A DNA stretch of 64,000 bases from Paenibacillus pasadenensis DSM 19293 (GTDB lineage Bacteria > Bacillota > Bacilli > Paenibacillales > Paenibacillaceae), in assembly GCF_000422485.1 (NCBI RefSeq), contig NZ_KE383847.1, positions 62,968-126,967 on the forward strand, read 5' to 3'. The notes below the pieces were generated by a model, which searched no databases, had not been told where the DNA came from, and worked only from the letters and a program-made list of their open reading frames with translations. The first letter of the stretch is position 1. Every line of letters begins with the position of its first letter. A program made the translations under genes and the position numbers. Below, piece after piece: positions 1 through 9,274 of this stretch.

Positions 1-66
1 GCCGCAAGCGGCCAGCAGGCCGATCAGCAGGACGCAGCCCATAAGAATGAGTAGGCGTTTTTTCAT
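1..66 (-). CDS. Lipoprotein N-terminus, probable siderophore-binding protein (partial)
   Basis: Only the first 22 codons are inside the window; the rest runs off the left edge. The visible peptide is a lipoprotein signal: MKKR, a hydrophobic stretch, then the lipobox LAAC with the lipidated Cys at residue 21. A GAAGGGG ribosome-binding site precedes the ATG at 66. It is divergent from the FecCD-type permeases and shares a Fur-box intergenic region with them, so by context it is probably the iron-siderophore substrate-binding protein. The solute-binding domain itself is not visible, so that role is inferred. Confidence 0.75.
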   Translation of the reverse strand, partial: MKKRLLILMGCVLLIGLLAACG

Positions 67-90
67 TTCATGATCCCCTTCGATTTTGAT

Positions 91-105
91 TGATAACCGT
101 TATCA
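91..105. promoter_or_regulatory. Fur box (perfect 7-1-7 palindrome)
   Basis: TGATAACCGTTATCA is a perfect 7-1-7 inverted repeat matching the Bacillus Fur consensus TGATAATNATTATCA. It lies just downstream of the predicted start of the leftward transcript, a position suited to iron-dependent repression. Confidence 0.85.
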
Positions 106-117
106 GTACAGATAGCA

Positions 118-146
118 ATGATAGAGAAGAAGGGAGGCTCTGTCAA
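118..146 (-). promoter_or_regulatory. Sigma-A promoter of the divergent lipoprotein gene
   Basis: On the minus strand, TTGACA (146-141) is followed after 17 bp by TATCAT (123-118). The predicted start is near 111, next to the Fur box at 91-105. Confidence 0.75.
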
Positions 147-154
147 TCGAATTT

Positions 155-169
155 TGAGAATGATTATCA
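155..169. promoter_or_regulatory. Fur box 2
   Basis: TGAGAATGATTATCA has one mismatch to the 7-1-7 Fur consensus. It lies directly upstream of the -35 of the rightward permease promoter. Confidence 0.8.
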
Positions 170-175
170 TGATCG

Positions 176-204
176 TTGACAGCAGGTGGTTCTTCTTCTA
201 CACT
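176..204 (+). promoter_or_regulatory. Sigma-A promoter of the siderophore permease operon
   Basis: TTGACA (176-181), 17-bp spacer, TACACT (199-204). The Fur box at 155-169 abuts the -35 element. Confidence 0.75.
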
Positions 205-328
205 TTTCCCTAGCATTCTGCTGCCCTCAGGCTTCTAGATCGGATTGAACCCGGCATGCGGGCCGGATTCGGGAGCTCGGGCAGCAGGGCAACAGACAAG
301 TTCCAAGCGAACGAGAAAGCAGGCGGAC

Positions 329-1312
329 ATGAGAGTTGCGGGCATCATTCTGTTTATGGCGCTGCTGGCCTTCGCGGTCCTATGCAGCATCGCCTTCGGC
401 ACGGCGGACATCCCGCTGGACCATGTCATCGATTCCTTCACGCGCTACAGCGGAACGCAGGAGGACCTCATCATCCGCACGGCGAGGGTTCCGCGGGCAC
501 TGATCGCGGCCGCCGTCGGGGCCAGCCTCGCCGTAGCCGGAGCGCTCATGCAGGTCATCACGCGCAATCCGATCGCGTCGCCAAGCACCTTCGGCGTGAA
601 CGCGGGAGCGGCTTTTTTCGCCGTGCTCGGCGCCGGGCTGCTCGGCCTTGAGAGCATGCAAGCCCAGACAGGGATGGCTCTGGCCGGAGCCGCCGTCAGC
701 GGCTTGATCGTCTTCGTCCTGGGCAGCGTCGGCAAGGACGGCATGACGCCGGTGAAGATCACGCTGGCCGGCGCTTCCATGGCCGCATTCTTCGCCTCCG
801 TGACGCAGGGGTACATGCTCTCCAGCGGCAAGATGTTCGATCAGGTGCTCGTCTGGCTGGTCGGCTCGGTCGCGGGACGGGAGCTGGACTCGCTGACCGC
901 CGTGCTGCCGTACATGGGGGCCGGAATGCTGCTGGCGCTCCTCCTGTCCCGCCATCTGGGCGTGCTCTCGATGGGAGACGACATCGCCAGCAGCCTCGGG
1001 CAGAATACGGCCTGGATGAAAGGGGCGGCCGCCCTGTCCGTCATCCTGCTCGCCGGAGCATCGGTGGCGGCGGCCGGACCGGTGGCATTCGTCGGCATCA
1101 TCGTCCCGCATATCGTCCGCCGCATCGCAGGCAGCGACTACCGCTGGATCATTCCTTACTGCGCCGTCATCGGCGCCCTGCTGCTCGTTACGGCCGACCT
1201 GGGCTCGCGGTACATCGCCATGCCGAAGGAAGTGCCCGTCGGCGTCATGACCGCGGTCATCGGCGTTCCGTTCTTCGTCTATATCGCACGTTCGGGGAGG
1301 GTGAGCCGATGA
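329..1312 (+). CDS. FecCD-family iron-siderophore ABC permease
   Basis: Integral membrane subunit (327 aa) of a ferric-siderophore importer. The FecCD signature is clear in the first third: [19 protein letters not shown], followed by LMQVITRNPIASPSTFGVNAG. About ten hydrophobic segments follow, and the family's conserved GPVAFVGIIVPHIVR motif lies near the C-terminus. The ATG at 329 is chosen because it begins the first membrane segment and follows AGGCGG. A TTG at 245 would add 28 polar residues that are not typical of the family. The gene overlaps the next permease by 4 bp (ATGA) in a translationally coupled operon. Iron repression is expected from the upstream Fur boxes. The exact siderophore cannot be read from the sequence. 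Confidence 0.9.
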   Translation: MRVAGIILFMALLAFAVLCSIAFGTADIPLDHVIDSFTRYSGTQEDLIIRTARVPRALIAAAVGASLAVAGALMQVITRNPIASPSTFGVNAGAAFFAVLGAGLLGLESMQAQTGMALAGAAVSGLIVFVLGSVGKDGMTPVKITLAGASMAAFFASVTQGYMLSSGKMFDQVLVWLVGSVAGRELDSLTAVLPYMGAGMLLALLLSRHLGVLSMGDDIASSLGQNTAWMKGAAALSVILLAGASVAAAGPVAFVGIIVPHIVRRIAGSDYRWIIPYCAVIGALLLVTADLGSRYIAMPKEVPVGVMTAVIGVPFFVYIARSGRVSR

Positions 1313-2352
1313 GCCGATACCGTTCGGTGCGAGTGAGCCGTCCGCGGATGTCCTTTCTGGTCGAGCGCAGGACGATCGGAATCCTTGCCCTACTCGCCCT
1401 CCTGTGCGCGGTGCTGATGGTCGTGAGCACGGGCGTCGGCAGCCTCTACCTGTCGCCTCTGGAGGTCATCCGCTCCATAGCGGGCAAGGGCGCCGCCGCG
1501 CATGAGGTCATCGTGAACAAGCTGCGCCTGCCGCGCATCGTCATCGCGGTGCTCGTAGGGGCATCGCTGGCGGTGGCGGGCGCGATCCTGCAGGGGCTGG
1601 TGCGCAATCCGCTGGCCTCGCCCGACGTGACGGGCATCACGGAGGGAGCCTCGCTGGGCGCCGTGCTGTTCCTGTTCCTGCTCGGAGACTCCGTCTCCGT
1701 TTCCTGGATGCCGATCTCGGCCATCGCAGGCGCCTTTGCGGTCACGGGACTGCTGTATGTCCTGTCCTGGAGAGGAGGGGTATCGCCGCTGAGGCTCGTG
1801 CTGATCGGCACGGGACTGTCGGCCGCGTTCAAGTCCGTCTCCTACATGCTGATCATCTCCGGGCCGCTCATCCTGTCGGTCAAGTCGCTGACGTTCATGA
1901 CGGGAAGCATCTACGGCGTCTCTTGGGAAAAGGACGTCTACGCGCTGCTGCCCTGGGTCGCGGTCCTGCTGCCGCTGGCCTGGCTCCAAGCCCGGCATGT
2001 GAACATCCAGGCGCTCGGCGACGAGGTGGCCGGCAGCGCCGGAGCGCAAGTGCAGCGAGGCCGCCTGGTGCTGCTGCTGCTGAGCGTGGCTCTGGCGGGA
2101 GCGGCCATCGCCATCGGCGGCGCCATCAGCTTCATCGGGCTGATGGCTCCCCATATGGCGCGCCGGCTCGTCGGCTCGTCGTTCGGCGGCCTGCTGCCGG
2201 CGAGCGCGCTGATCGGAGGCATCCTCCTCCTGGCCGCCGATCTGGCCGCGCGCACGGCGTTCCCGCCGCTCGACATTCCGGCGGGCGTCTTCACGGCTGC
2301 GATCGGCGCGCCGTTCTTCCTATACATGCTGTATCGGCACCGCAATTCATGA
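1309..2352 (+). CDS. FecCD-family iron-siderophore ABC permease, second subunit
   Basis: Second permease (347 aa), expected to form a heterodimer with the preceding one. It has the same family pattern: [19 protein letters not shown], then [20 protein letters not shown], and a C-terminal [20 protein letters not shown] loop of the type that contacts the ATPase. The start ATG overlaps the upstream stop and the stop overlaps a possible in-frame ATG of the ATPase, showing tight coupling. FhuG/FecD-type by order and sequence. Confidence 0.9.
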   Translation: MSRYRSVRVSRPRMSFLVERRTIGILALLALLCAVLMVVSTGVGSLYLSPLEVIRSIAGKGAAAHEVIVNKLRLPRIVIAVLVGASLAVAGAILQGLVRNPLASPDVTGITEGASLGAVLFLFLLGDSVSVSWMPISAIAGAFAVTGLLYVLSWRGGVSPLRLVLIGTGLSAAFKSVSYMLIISGPLILSVKSLTFMTGSIYGVSWEKDVYALLPWVAVLLPLAWLQARHVNIQALGDEVAGSAGAQVQRGRLVLLLLSVALAGAAIAIGGAISFIGLMAPHMARRLVGSSFGGLLPASALIGGILLLAADLAARTAFPPLDIPAGVFTAAIGAPFFLYMLYRHRNS

Positions 2353-2372
2353 CAGGCAGGGGGCACGGAACG

Positions 2373-3197
2373 ATGGGGATGCTGGAGGCAAAAGGACTGT
2401 CGCTCTCCTATGGAGGCGCGAATATTTTCGAAGGCCTGGATCTGACGATTCCGGAGGGCAAGGTGACGGTGTTCATCGGCAGCAACGGCTGCGGCAAGTC
2501 GACGCTGCTGCGCTCCATGGCCCGGCTGCTGAAGCCGCAGCAGGGCTCGGTCGTCATCGACGGGAGCGACATCTCCCGGATGACGACCAAGGAGGTCGCC
2601 CGCAAGCTGGCCATCCTGCCGCAAGGGCCGCAGGCGCCGGAGGGGCTGAGCGTGCTCCAGCTCGTCAAGCAGGGCCGCTATCCCTACCAGAGCTGGCTGC
2701 AGCAATGGTCGCGGGAGGACGAGGAGGCGGTCATGAAGGCGCTGAAGGCGACGGGCATGTCGGAGCTGGGCGAGCGCAGCGTCGACGCGCTGTCCGGCGG
2801 CCAGCGCCAGCGGGCCTGGATCGCGATGACGCTCGCTCAGCAGACCGGCGTCATCCTGCTCGACGAGCCGACGACCTATCTCGATCTGACCCATCAGATC
2901 GAGGTGCTGGACCTGCTCGACGAGCTCAACGCTTCCGAGCGGCGCACGGTCGTGATGGTCCTGCATGACATCAACCTGGCCTGCCGCTACGCCGACCATA
3001 TCGTCGCGATCAAGGGCGGAGCGGTCTACGCGCAAGGAGCTCCGCGGGACGTGGTCAGTTCCGCCATGATCGCGGAAGTGTTCGGCCTCACGTGCGACAT
3101 CATGCCGGATCCGCTCCACGGCACTCCGATGTGCATCCCGCACAGCCGGAGCGCCCGCAGGCTGCCGGCCGGATCAGCCGAGCCGGCGCTTCGCTGA
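2373..3197 (+). CDS. Iron-siderophore ABC transporter ATP-binding protein
   Basis: FecE/FhuC-type ATPase (274 aa) that energises the two upstream permeases on the cytoplasmic face. Walker [10 protein letters not shown] is near residue 35, the signature LSGGQRQR lies mid-protein, and Walker [13 protein letters not shown] and the H-loop VLHDIN follow. The start at 2373 is preferred because AGGGGG precedes it by 9 bp. An in-frame ATG at 2349 overlaps the previous stop and could give an 8-residue extension. The operon ends at a strong bidirectional hairpin. Confidence 0.9.
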   Translation: MGMLEAKGLSLSYGGANIFEGLDLTIPEGKVTVFIGSNGCGKSTLLRSMARLLKPQQGSVVIDGSDISRMTTKEVARKLAILPQGPQAPEGLSVLQLVKQGRYPYQSWLQQWSREDEEAVMKALKATGMSELGERSVDALSGGQRQRAWIAMTLAQQTGVILLDEPTTYLDLTHQIEVLDLLDELNASERRTVVMVLHDINLACRYADHIVAIKGGAVYAQGAPRDVVSSAMIAEVFGLTCDIMPDPLHGTPMCIPHSRSARRLPAGSAEPALR

Positions 3198-3249
3198 GGC
3201 GCTGCAACGGCAGGCCGGCCTCAGGATGCCTGCGGCATCGGACGCATCC

Positions 3250-3300
3250 GCCGCAAAAAGCTCGCCCCGCGAAGGACTCGCGGGGCGAGCTTTTTGCGGC
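3250..3300. terminator. Bidirectional terminator after the siderophore operon
   Basis: A perfect 22-bp stem (3250-3271 with 3279-3300) contains GCCGCAAAAAGC at one end and its complement with TTTTT at the other, closing a 7-nt loop. It can terminate in both directions. Confidence 0.9.
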
Positions 3301-3456
3301 GCGAATCCTTCACGTCATGAGGCTTTCGGTCTCGCCGCATTCCCTCCGAAGCCTGGCCGGGACGATGCCGCCGGAATGCTCCATCGTGCACCACGCTTGG
3401 CGGCGGCCTGCAAAAGGGAGCGGCGGCGGCGCCTCTGCACCGGACTTGGCCGCCTG

Positions 3457-3465
3457 TGGTATGAT
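3457..3465 (+). promoter_or_regulatory. Extended -10 upstream of the ABC-F gene
   Basis: TGGTATGAT matches an extended -10 (TGnTATAAT). No good -35 is visible. It lies 64 bp before the ABC-F start codon. Confidence 0.45.
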
Positions 3466-3528
3466 GGGAGGACGAGCGTCCGGCCGCCGCGCGGCCGGAA
3501 ACGGATCAAGGAAGGAAAGAGGCCTGCT

Positions 3529-5550
3529 ATGCATCTGTTATCCATCGAGCATCTGACCAAGACATACGGAGAGAAGAAGCTGTTCGAGGACGTCAGCTTC
3601 GGCATCTCCGACGGCGACAAGATCGGCATCATCGGCGTGAACGGCACCGGCAAGTCGACGTTCCTCAAGGCGATCGCCGGCATCGAGCCGGCCGACTCCG
3701 GCAAGGTCGTCATCCCGCCGCGCGTGAGCGTCCGCATGCTGCTCCAGAATCCCGAGTTCGATCCGGAGGAGACGGTGCTGGAGCATGTGCTCGGCGGCGA
3801 CACGCCGCAGCTGCGCGCCGTGCGGGAGCATGCGGCGGCGCTGGAGGCGCTGGAGCGCAGCAGCTCCGACGCCTCGCTGCAAGAGCGGCTGCTGCGGGCC
3901 GGCGCGGCGATGGACGAGCTGGACGCCTGGCAGCTGGAGAGCGACGCCCGCACCGCGCTGTCGAAGCTCGGGCTGCGGGATCCCGAAGCCCGGCTCGGCA
4001 CGCTGTCCGGAGGCCAGCGCAAGCGCGCGGCGATGGCGGCGGCGCTGCTGTCGCCGTCGGACGTGCTCATCCTCGACGAGCCGACCAACCATATCGACAA
4101 CGAGTCGGTCGCCTGGCTGGAAGGCATGCTTCAGAAGCGGCGCGGCGCGCTGCTCATGGTGACGCATGACCGCTACTTCCTCGACCGGGTGAGCAACCGG
4201 GTCGTCGAGCTCGACCGGGGGCGCGCGTATTTCTACACGGCCAACTACAGCCGCTTCCTCGAGCTCAAGCTCGAGCGCGAGGAGCGCGAGGCCTCGAGCG
4301 AGGCCAAGCGGCAGAACCTGCTCCGCAATGAGCTGGCCTGGATCCGGCGCGGGGCGAAGGCCCGCTCCACCAAGCAGAAGGCGCGCATCGAGCGCTTCGA
4401 GGCGCTGAAGGCGTCCGGGCCGGACAAGGCGTCCGGCAAGCTCGACCTGTCCGTCGCCTCGTCGCGGCTCGGCCGCAAGATCGTCGAGCTGGACGGCGTA
4501 GCGAAGCGCTACGGCGACCGCACGCTGATCGAGGACTTCAGCTACATCGCCGTGCCGGAGGACCGCGTCGGCATCATCGGGCGCAACGGCAGCGGAAAAT
4601 CGACGCTGCTGAAGCTGATCGGCGGCCGCCTGCAGCCGGATGCCGGCGAGGTGTCGCTCGGACCGACGGTACGGATCGGGTACTTTTCCCAGGAGCATGA
4701 GGAGATGGACGAGTCGATGCGCGTCATCGAGTACATCCGCGAGCAGGCCGAGCAGGTGCGCACGGCCGACGGCACGACGATCTCGGCGGGCCAGCTGCTG
4801 GAGCGGTTCCTGTTCCCGCCGGCGATGCAGTGGTCGCCGATCGCCAAGCTGTCGGGCGGCGAGAAGCGCCGCCTGCAGCTGCTGCGCATCCTGAGCGGAG
4901 CGCCGAACGTGCTGCTGCTCGACGAGCCGACCAACGACCTGGACATCGCCACGCTCGGCGTGCTGGAGGACTACCTCGAGGACTTCCCGGGCGTCGTGCT
5001 CGTCGTCTCCCATGACCGCTACTTCCTCGACCGCACGGTCGAGCGCATCTTCGCCTTCGAGGGCGGCGGGACGATCGTGGAGCATACGGGCAACTACTCG
5101 GAGTACGAGGAGAGCCGCGGCAAAAGAAGCCCCGCCGAGCCGGAGCAGGCCGGCGCGGGCGGACGTAGCGGATCGGGAGCGGCAGCCGGGAGGAACGGCG
5201 CTCCAGCCGCAGCCGGAGGGGACCGTCCGTCAGGCGGCTCCGCGCAGCCGTCCGGAGAGGCGGCGGACGCCGCGGCCGGCGCGTCCCGCCGGGAGCCCAA
5301 GCTGCGCATGTCCTACCAGGAGCAGAAGGATTTCGAAGCGATCGACGGCTGGATCGAGGAGGCCGAGGCCAAGCTCGCCCGCGTGCACGAAGGCATGGGC
5401 GAGAGCGGCAGCGACTCCGTGCGCCTGCAGCGGCTGATGGCCGAGCAGGCGGAGCTCGAGGCGCGCCTCGAGGAGCTGATGGAGCGCTGGACATACCTGA
5501 ACGAGCTGTCCGAGCAGATCGAAGCCCAAAAAACGAAGCCGAGGAGCTGA
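3529..5550 (+). CDS. ABC-F family ATPase (Uup/YfmR-like)
   Basis: Soluble protein (673 aa) with two ATP-binding cassettes and no membrane segments, the ABC-F layout of ribosome-associated translation factors. Cassette 1 has Walker A GVNGTGKS (residues 37-44), LSGGQRKR and LDEPTNHID. Cassette 2 has GRNGSGKS near residue 350, LSGGEKRR and LLDEPTNDLD. The inter-domain linker is charged, as expected for the P-site tRNA interaction motif. A low-complexity Ala/Gly/Pro/Ser stretch (about 530-585) precedes a C-terminal coiled coil, the Uup arrangement. The start at 3529 follows AAGGAAGGAAAGAGG. Antibiotic-resistance ABC-F members look alike, so a housekeeping role is likely but not certain. Confidence 0.88.
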   Translation: MHLLSIEHLTKTYGEKKLFEDVSFGISDGDKIGIIGVNGTGKSTFLKAIAGIEPADSGKVVIPPRVSVRMLLQNPEFDPEETVLEHVLGGDTPQLRAVREHAAALEALERSSSDASLQERLLRAGAAMDELDAWQLESDARTALSKLGLRDPEARLGTLSGGQRKRAAMAAALLSPSDVLILDEPTNHIDNESVAWLEGMLQKRRGALLMVTHDRYFLDRVSNRVVELDRGRAYFYTANYSRFLELKLEREEREASSEAKRQNLLRNELAWIRRGAKARSTKQKARIERFEALKASGPDKASGKLDLSVASSRLGRKIVELDGVAKRYGDRTLIEDFSYIAVPEDRVGIIGRNGSGKSTLLKLIGGRLQPDAGEVSLGPTVRIGYFSQEHEEMDESMRVIEYIREQAEQVRTADGTTISAGQLLERFLFPPAMQWSPIAKLSGGEKRRLQLLRILSGAPNVLLLDEPTNDLDIATLGVLEDYLEDFPGVVLVVSHDRYFLDRTVERIFAFEGGGTIVEHTGNYSEYEESRGKRSPAEPEQAGAGGRSGSGAAAGRNGAPAAAGGDRPSGGSAQPSGEAADAAAGASRREPKLRMSYQEQKDFEAIDGWIEEAEAKLARVHEGMGESGSDSVRLQRLMAEQAELEARLEELMERWTYLNELSEQIEAQKTKPRS

Positions 5551-5556
5551 CCCGCC

Positions 5557-6216
5557 ATGATGACTTCACCCCTGCAAGACTACAGCCAGGAGTCGATCCG
5601 CAACATCTACTGCATCGGCCGCAACTACCGCCTGCATGCCCTGGAGCTCGGCAACGAGGTGCCGAAATCGCCGATGGTGTTCACCAAGCCGACCCACTCG
5701 CTCGTCCCGATGGACGGGCGCGAGGTGGAGCTGCCTGGAGCGGAAGGCGAGGTGCATTTCGAGCTCGAGATCGTGCTGCGCGCCGGCCGCGACTGGGAGC
5801 CGGGCCTGCCGGCGGACGAGCTGTTCGACGCGATGGCGCTCGGGCTCGACCTGACGCTGCGCGACGTGCAGAGCCGGCTCAAGGAAAAGGGCCATCCCTG
5901 GCTCGCGGCCAAAGGCTTCCTCGGCTCTTCGCCGCTCGGGCCGTGGCTGACGTATCCGGGACTTGCCGGACTGAACAACGCCGACTTCTCCCTGCTGCGG
6001 GGCGCGGAGGTCGCGCAGCTCGGCAACGCCGCCGACATGATCTTCCCGCCGGACGTGCTGGCGGAGCATATCGGCTCCCGCTACGGGCTGCGCCGCGGCG
6101 ACGTCATCTATACCGGCACGCCGGCCGGCGTGGCCGCGCTGCTCGACGGGGAGACGCTGACCGCGCTCTGGAACGGCGAGCCGGCGGGCTCGCTGCAGGT
6201 GAAGCTGCGCCGCTAG
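5557..6216 (+). CDS. Fumarylacetoacetate hydrolase family protein
   Basis: A 219-aa FAH-fold enzyme. The N-terminus carries the family pattern YCIGRNYRLHALELGNEVP, then PMVFTKPTHSL and the acidic metal-binding stretch EGEVHFELEIV. The C-terminal half has DVIYTGTPAGVAAL. Family members hydrolyse or decarboxylate 2-oxo acids with Mg or Mn; the substrate cannot be assigned from sequence. It lies 6 bp after the ABC-F stop and is probably co-transcribed. Confidence 0.85.
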   Translation: MMTSPLQDYSQESIRNIYCIGRNYRLHALELGNEVPKSPMVFTKPTHSLVPMDGREVELPGAEGEVHFELEIVLRAGRDWEPGLPADELFDAMALGLDLTLRDVQSRLKEKGHPWLAAKGFLGSSPLGPWLTYPGLAGLNNADFSLLRGAEVAQLGNAADMIFPPDVLAEHIGSRYGLRRGDVIYTGTPAGVAALLDGETLTALWNGEPAGSLQVKLRR

Positions 6217-6398
6217 CTCCATTCCGGCCGCATGCCGCAGGGCGGATCCGATGCCTTTCGCGCCTCGCCGCCTCCGGCTGTCCGTGCCGCCTGTTCGTCC
6301 GCCATCGCCGAGCCCTCGTTCATAGCCGTCCCCGCGCCCGCATAAGCTGGTCGAGAGGAAGCGAGGCATCTACGAGCAGCGAGGGCGGTGAAAGCTGG

Positions 6399-6989
6399 GT
6401 GACGAAAGCCAAACGGAAGCCGGAGGCGCATGACCGGGCCAACCGGCTGCGGTTCCACAACGTCAAGGAGCAGCATCTCACGGTCGCGGACGTAGCCGAC
6501 CGCCTGCTGCGCTTTGTCGCGGAGGATCCGCGGGCGAGCTACCATTTCGCGATCGGGACGGACTGCCAGGTCCATCCGAGCCACACGAAGTTCATTACCG
6601 GCCTGGTGCTGCACCGGCTGGGCCGCGGAGCGTGGGCGTGCTACCGGCCTTACGTGCTCGGCAGGGAGCTGGGATCCATTCGGGAAAAGCTGGCGCTGGA
6701 GACGTCGCTGTCGCAGGAAATGGCCGCCCATCTGGAGGAGCTGTCGGTCATCCCCCGCATGGAGGAGTTGCTGCTGCCGCATGTCTACCAAGGCGCGGGG
6801 CTGCGCACCTTCATCGACATCGACGCCGGCACGGAGCCGTGCGTCAACCCGACGGCGCTGTACGTGCAGGAAATGATCGCCCGCGTGGAGACGATCGGAA
6901 GCTATGTACCGCGCGTCAAGCCGGAGGCGTACTGCGCCTCCAGCTACGCCAACCGCTACACCAAGCGGCCGGCCAAGTTCGTCATGTAG
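6399..6989 (+). CDS. DUF458 / YkuK-like RNase H-fold protein
   Basis: A 196-aa protein matching the YkuK family (DUF458, ribonuclease H-like fold). Recognisable blocks are RFVAEDPRASYHFAIGTDCQVH, HTKFITGLVLHRLGRGAWACY, and ALETSLSQEMA. The Asp in IGTDCQVH is the likely first acidic active-site residue. The GTG at 6399 is chosen because it gives the family's length and follows GGCGGTG; the open frame upstream has no family similarity. The function of the family is unknown. Confidence 0.8.
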   Translation: MTKAKRKPEAHDRANRLRFHNVKEQHLTVADVADRLLRFVAEDPRASYHFAIGTDCQVHPSHTKFITGLVLHRLGRGAWACYRPYVLGRELGSIREKLALETSLSQEMAAHLEELSVIPRMEELLLPHVYQGAGLRTFIDIDAGTEPCVNPTALYVQEMIARVETIGSYVPRVKPEAYCASSYANRYTKRPAKFVM

Positions 6990-7020
6990 CGAAGCCGGAA
7001 GCGGCGGAGCCGTCTTCAAG

Positions 7021-7051
7021 AGCCGTTCGCGGGCATCCGCGGACGGCTTTT
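7021..7051 (+). terminator. Terminator after the YkuK-like gene
   Basis: A 12-bp stem with one G-U pair (7021-7032 with 7037-7048), a 4-nt loop and a short TTTT run. Confidence 0.75.
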
Positions 7052-7111
7052 CGGCATGACGGCGTCCTCCGAGGCGATTCGCCGGCAAGAAAACGCTTCA
7101 TAAAAAAGAGT

Positions 7112-7170
7112 TTGACAGCCAAAATAATCCCTCGTATAGTTTAAACTGTTGTTTAAAACAATTGTTTAAA
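7112..7170 (+). promoter_or_regulatory. Promoter plus probable TetR operator
   Basis: TTGACA (7112-7117), 17-bp spacer, TATAGT (7135-7140). Immediately downstream lie two overlapping dyads. One is TTTAAAC-tgtt-GTTTAAA (7140-7157). The other is the palindrome AAACAATTGTTT (7156-7167), flanked by TTTAAA on both sides. Occupancy would block initiation. The TetR protein encoded two genes downstream is the likely ligand. Confidence 0.8.
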
Positions 7171-7193
7171 TCCATGCGATAGGGGATAGAGGA

Positions 7194-8372
7194 ATGAATC
7201 AAGCTTTCCGGGCCTTCCTGCAAAGGCCGACGACAAAAGCGGGCATCGCCACGGCGCTGCTCATGCAAGTGGTGTTCTCGATCATCTGGATGACGGGCTA
7301 TAGCGGCGTGAACGACCGGATCGGCCAGCTGGCGATCGCCGTCGTGAGCGAGGACCGCCAGGCGGGCGACCAGCTGGCGCAGCAGCTCGTGAAGCAGCTG
7401 CCGTTCCGCATGGAGCAGGCGGACAGCCTGGCGGCGGCGAAGACGGAGCTCGACGAGCGCGAGGTGCAGATGGTCGTGCATATTCCGGCGGACTTCACGG
7501 CCAGCGTGTCGGATCCGGCCGGCAAGGCTTCGCTGCATTACCTGCTCAACGAGTCCAACCCGGTCATGATCAAGAACGTCATGAGCTCGGTCGCGGCGCA
7601 GATCACGGCCGAGGCCAATGCTCGCGCCGCGGGGCAGGGCATCCAAGGCGCGCTGGCCGCGCAAGGCATGCCGCAGGAAGCGGCGGCAGCCGCTGCGGGC
7701 AGCCTGGCGCAGCGGGTCGAGGCGCAGCTGGAGTCCATGCACGTCGTAGACGGCATGAACAACCAGATGGTGCCGATGATGCTCGTGCTGGCGTCGTGGG
7801 TCGGAGCGATGATCATGGCGCTGAACTTCTTCCAGTCGGGCATGGCCGTCGCCCGCTCGACGACGAAGTGGCAGCGGTTCGGCGTGCAGGCGTCGCTGAC
7901 GGTCGTCATCGCCTTTGTCGTCTCGCTCGTCTCGGCAGGCTTGCTGGCCGCCCTGGGCGGCCAGATGGAGAGCGGCTTCCTGAGCGTCTGGCTGTTCATG
8001 CTGCTCCTCCTGCTCAGCTTCATGCTCGTGTCCCAGATGGTGCTGCAGGTGCTCGGCATGGCCGGCATGTTCCTCAACATCATCCTGATGTCGGTGCAGC
8101 TGGTGAGCTCCGGCGCGATGCTGCCGCGCGAGCTGCTGCCGCCGTTCTACCACGGCATCGGCGAGTGGCTGCCGGCGACGCGCGCGGTCGACGGCATGAT
8201 GAACCTGCTGTTCGGCGGTCCTTCGGCCGGTCCGGACGTGCTCGCGCTGGCGCTGACCGGCGCCGCGGCTCTGCTCGTCAGCATCGGCTCGATCGCGCTC
8301 AAGAAGGCGGGAGCCCCGGCTCAGCGCGCGGCTTCGCAGCCGTCGCCCCAGCCGGAGCCGTCGGTCCGCTGA
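7194..8372 (+). CDS. YhgE/ABC-2-type membrane permease
   Basis: A 392-aa membrane protein of the ABC-2/YhgE-Pip type. An N-terminal membrane segment (about 16-34) is followed by an extracellular region of some 150 residues rich in helices, then five or six hydrophobic segments in the second half. No ATPase gene is adjacent, so it may act with a distant ATPase or alone. It is followed after 28 bp by a TetR regulator, and both sit behind a promoter-operator. By analogy with other TetR-controlled exporters it may export a toxic compound or lipid; the substrate is unknown. Confidence 0.75.
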   Translation: MNQAFRAFLQRPTTKAGIATALLMQVVFSIIWMTGYSGVNDRIGQLAIAVVSEDRQAGDQLAQQLVKQLPFRMEQADSLAAAKTELDEREVQMVVHIPADFTASVSDPAGKASLHYLLNESNPVMIKNVMSSVAAQITAEANARAAGQGIQGALAAQGMPQEAAAAAAGSLAQRVEAQLESMHVVDGMNNQMVPMMLVLASWVGAMIMALNFFQSGMAVARSTTKWQRFGVQASLTVVIAFVVSLVSAGLLAALGGQMESGFLSVWLFMLLLLLSFMLVSQMVLQVLGMAGMFLNIILMSVQLVSSGAMLPRELLPPFYHGIGEWLPATRAVDGMMNLLFGGPSAGPDVLALALTGAAALLVSIGSIALKKAGAPAQRAASQPSPQPEPSVR

Positions 8373-8400
8373 TCGGGCACGGACAGACAGGAGGCGGCTT

Positions 8401-8997
8401 ATGAGCAAGGTAGACGTGCGCGTCCGCATGCTGCGGGCCGCCAAGAAGCTGTTCGCGAAGCACGGCTTCGAAAAGACGACGATCCGCCAGATCTGCGAGG
8501 AGGCTTGCGCCAACGTGGCGCTCGTCTCCTACCATTTCGGCGGCAAGGACGGCGTCTTCGCCGCGATCTTCAACGAATATTTTCCCGATCGGGACATCAA
8601 GTCGCTGAAGCCCGGCCCCGATCCCGAGGCCGATCTGAAGGTCATCATCCGGGAGATGACGCTGTTCCGCCGCCGCGAGCCCGAGCTCATCTCGATCATC
8701 CAGCAGGAGATGGCGCTGCGGTCCCCGCGCCGCCAGATCATCCAATCGCACAAGTCGCTCCTTCAGGTCCGCCTGCGCGAGTGCCTCGAGCGCGGCCGGG
8801 CGGAGGGCCGCTTCCGCTTCCGCTCGCTCGATACGACGCAGCTGTTCGTCATGGGCGCGCTGCTCGCCCACACGAGCATGATCGACATGAACGGCGTGCC
8901 GGAGGTGGAGCGGATGTCGGCCGAGGAGATCGCCGAGCATTTGACGGCCTTCATCCTGGCCGCGGTCCGAGGGCTGCCGGAGGCGGAGGGAAGGTAG
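8401..8997 (+). CDS. TetR-family transcriptional regulator
   Basis: A 198-aa one-component repressor. The N-terminal helix-turn-helix reads [23 protein letters not shown], then [16 protein letters not shown], typical of TetR. The C-terminal ligand-binding domain is helical and not assignable. AGGAGG stands 6 bp before the ATG. It is co-transcribed with the upstream membrane protein and probably represses the shared promoter at 7112-7170 until an inducer binds. Confidence 0.9.
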   Translation: MSKVDVRVRMLRAAKKLFAKHGFEKTTIRQICEEACANVALVSYHFGGKDGVFAAIFNEYFPDRDIKSLKPGPDPEADLKVIIREMTLFRRREPELISIIQQEMALRSPRRQIIQSHKSLLQVRLRECLERGRAEGRFRFRSLDTTQLFVMGALLAHTSMIDMNGVPEVERMSAEEIAEHLTAFILAAVRGLPEAEGR

Positions 8998-9006
8998 GAC
9001 GCAAGG

Positions 9007-9064
9007 AAGGGCTGCTTTCGAGCAGGCCGGTTTCGGACCGGCTTCTCGAAGGCAGCCCTTTTTG
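9007..9064 (+). terminator. Terminator after the tetR gene
   Basis: AAGGGCTGC (9007-9015) pairs with GCAGCCCTT (9052-9060), with inner pairing of TTCGAG/CTCGAA, followed by TTTTT. Confidence 0.8.
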
Positions 9065-9274
9065 GCCTTCGATGCGATGGGGACGGGAATGGCGGAAGCT
9101 CAGCCGGATGCGAACGCATCCGGCGTCGCAGCGGCCAGGAACTCGCGCATCGTGGCGAGCGGGCGGTTATTCTTTTCGAAGAGACGGACCTCCTCCCTCT
9201 CGACGAGGCCCCGTCGGACCGATAACGTAATCAATCCGATCAAGAGACAGATAGGACAAGAGGGGGAAAACGCC

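Noticed and set aside
9181..9274. A sigma-D (motility) promoter before the chemoreceptor
   Set aside because: ACCGATAA at 9228 resembles a sigma-D -10, but there is no TAAA at the right distance upstream.
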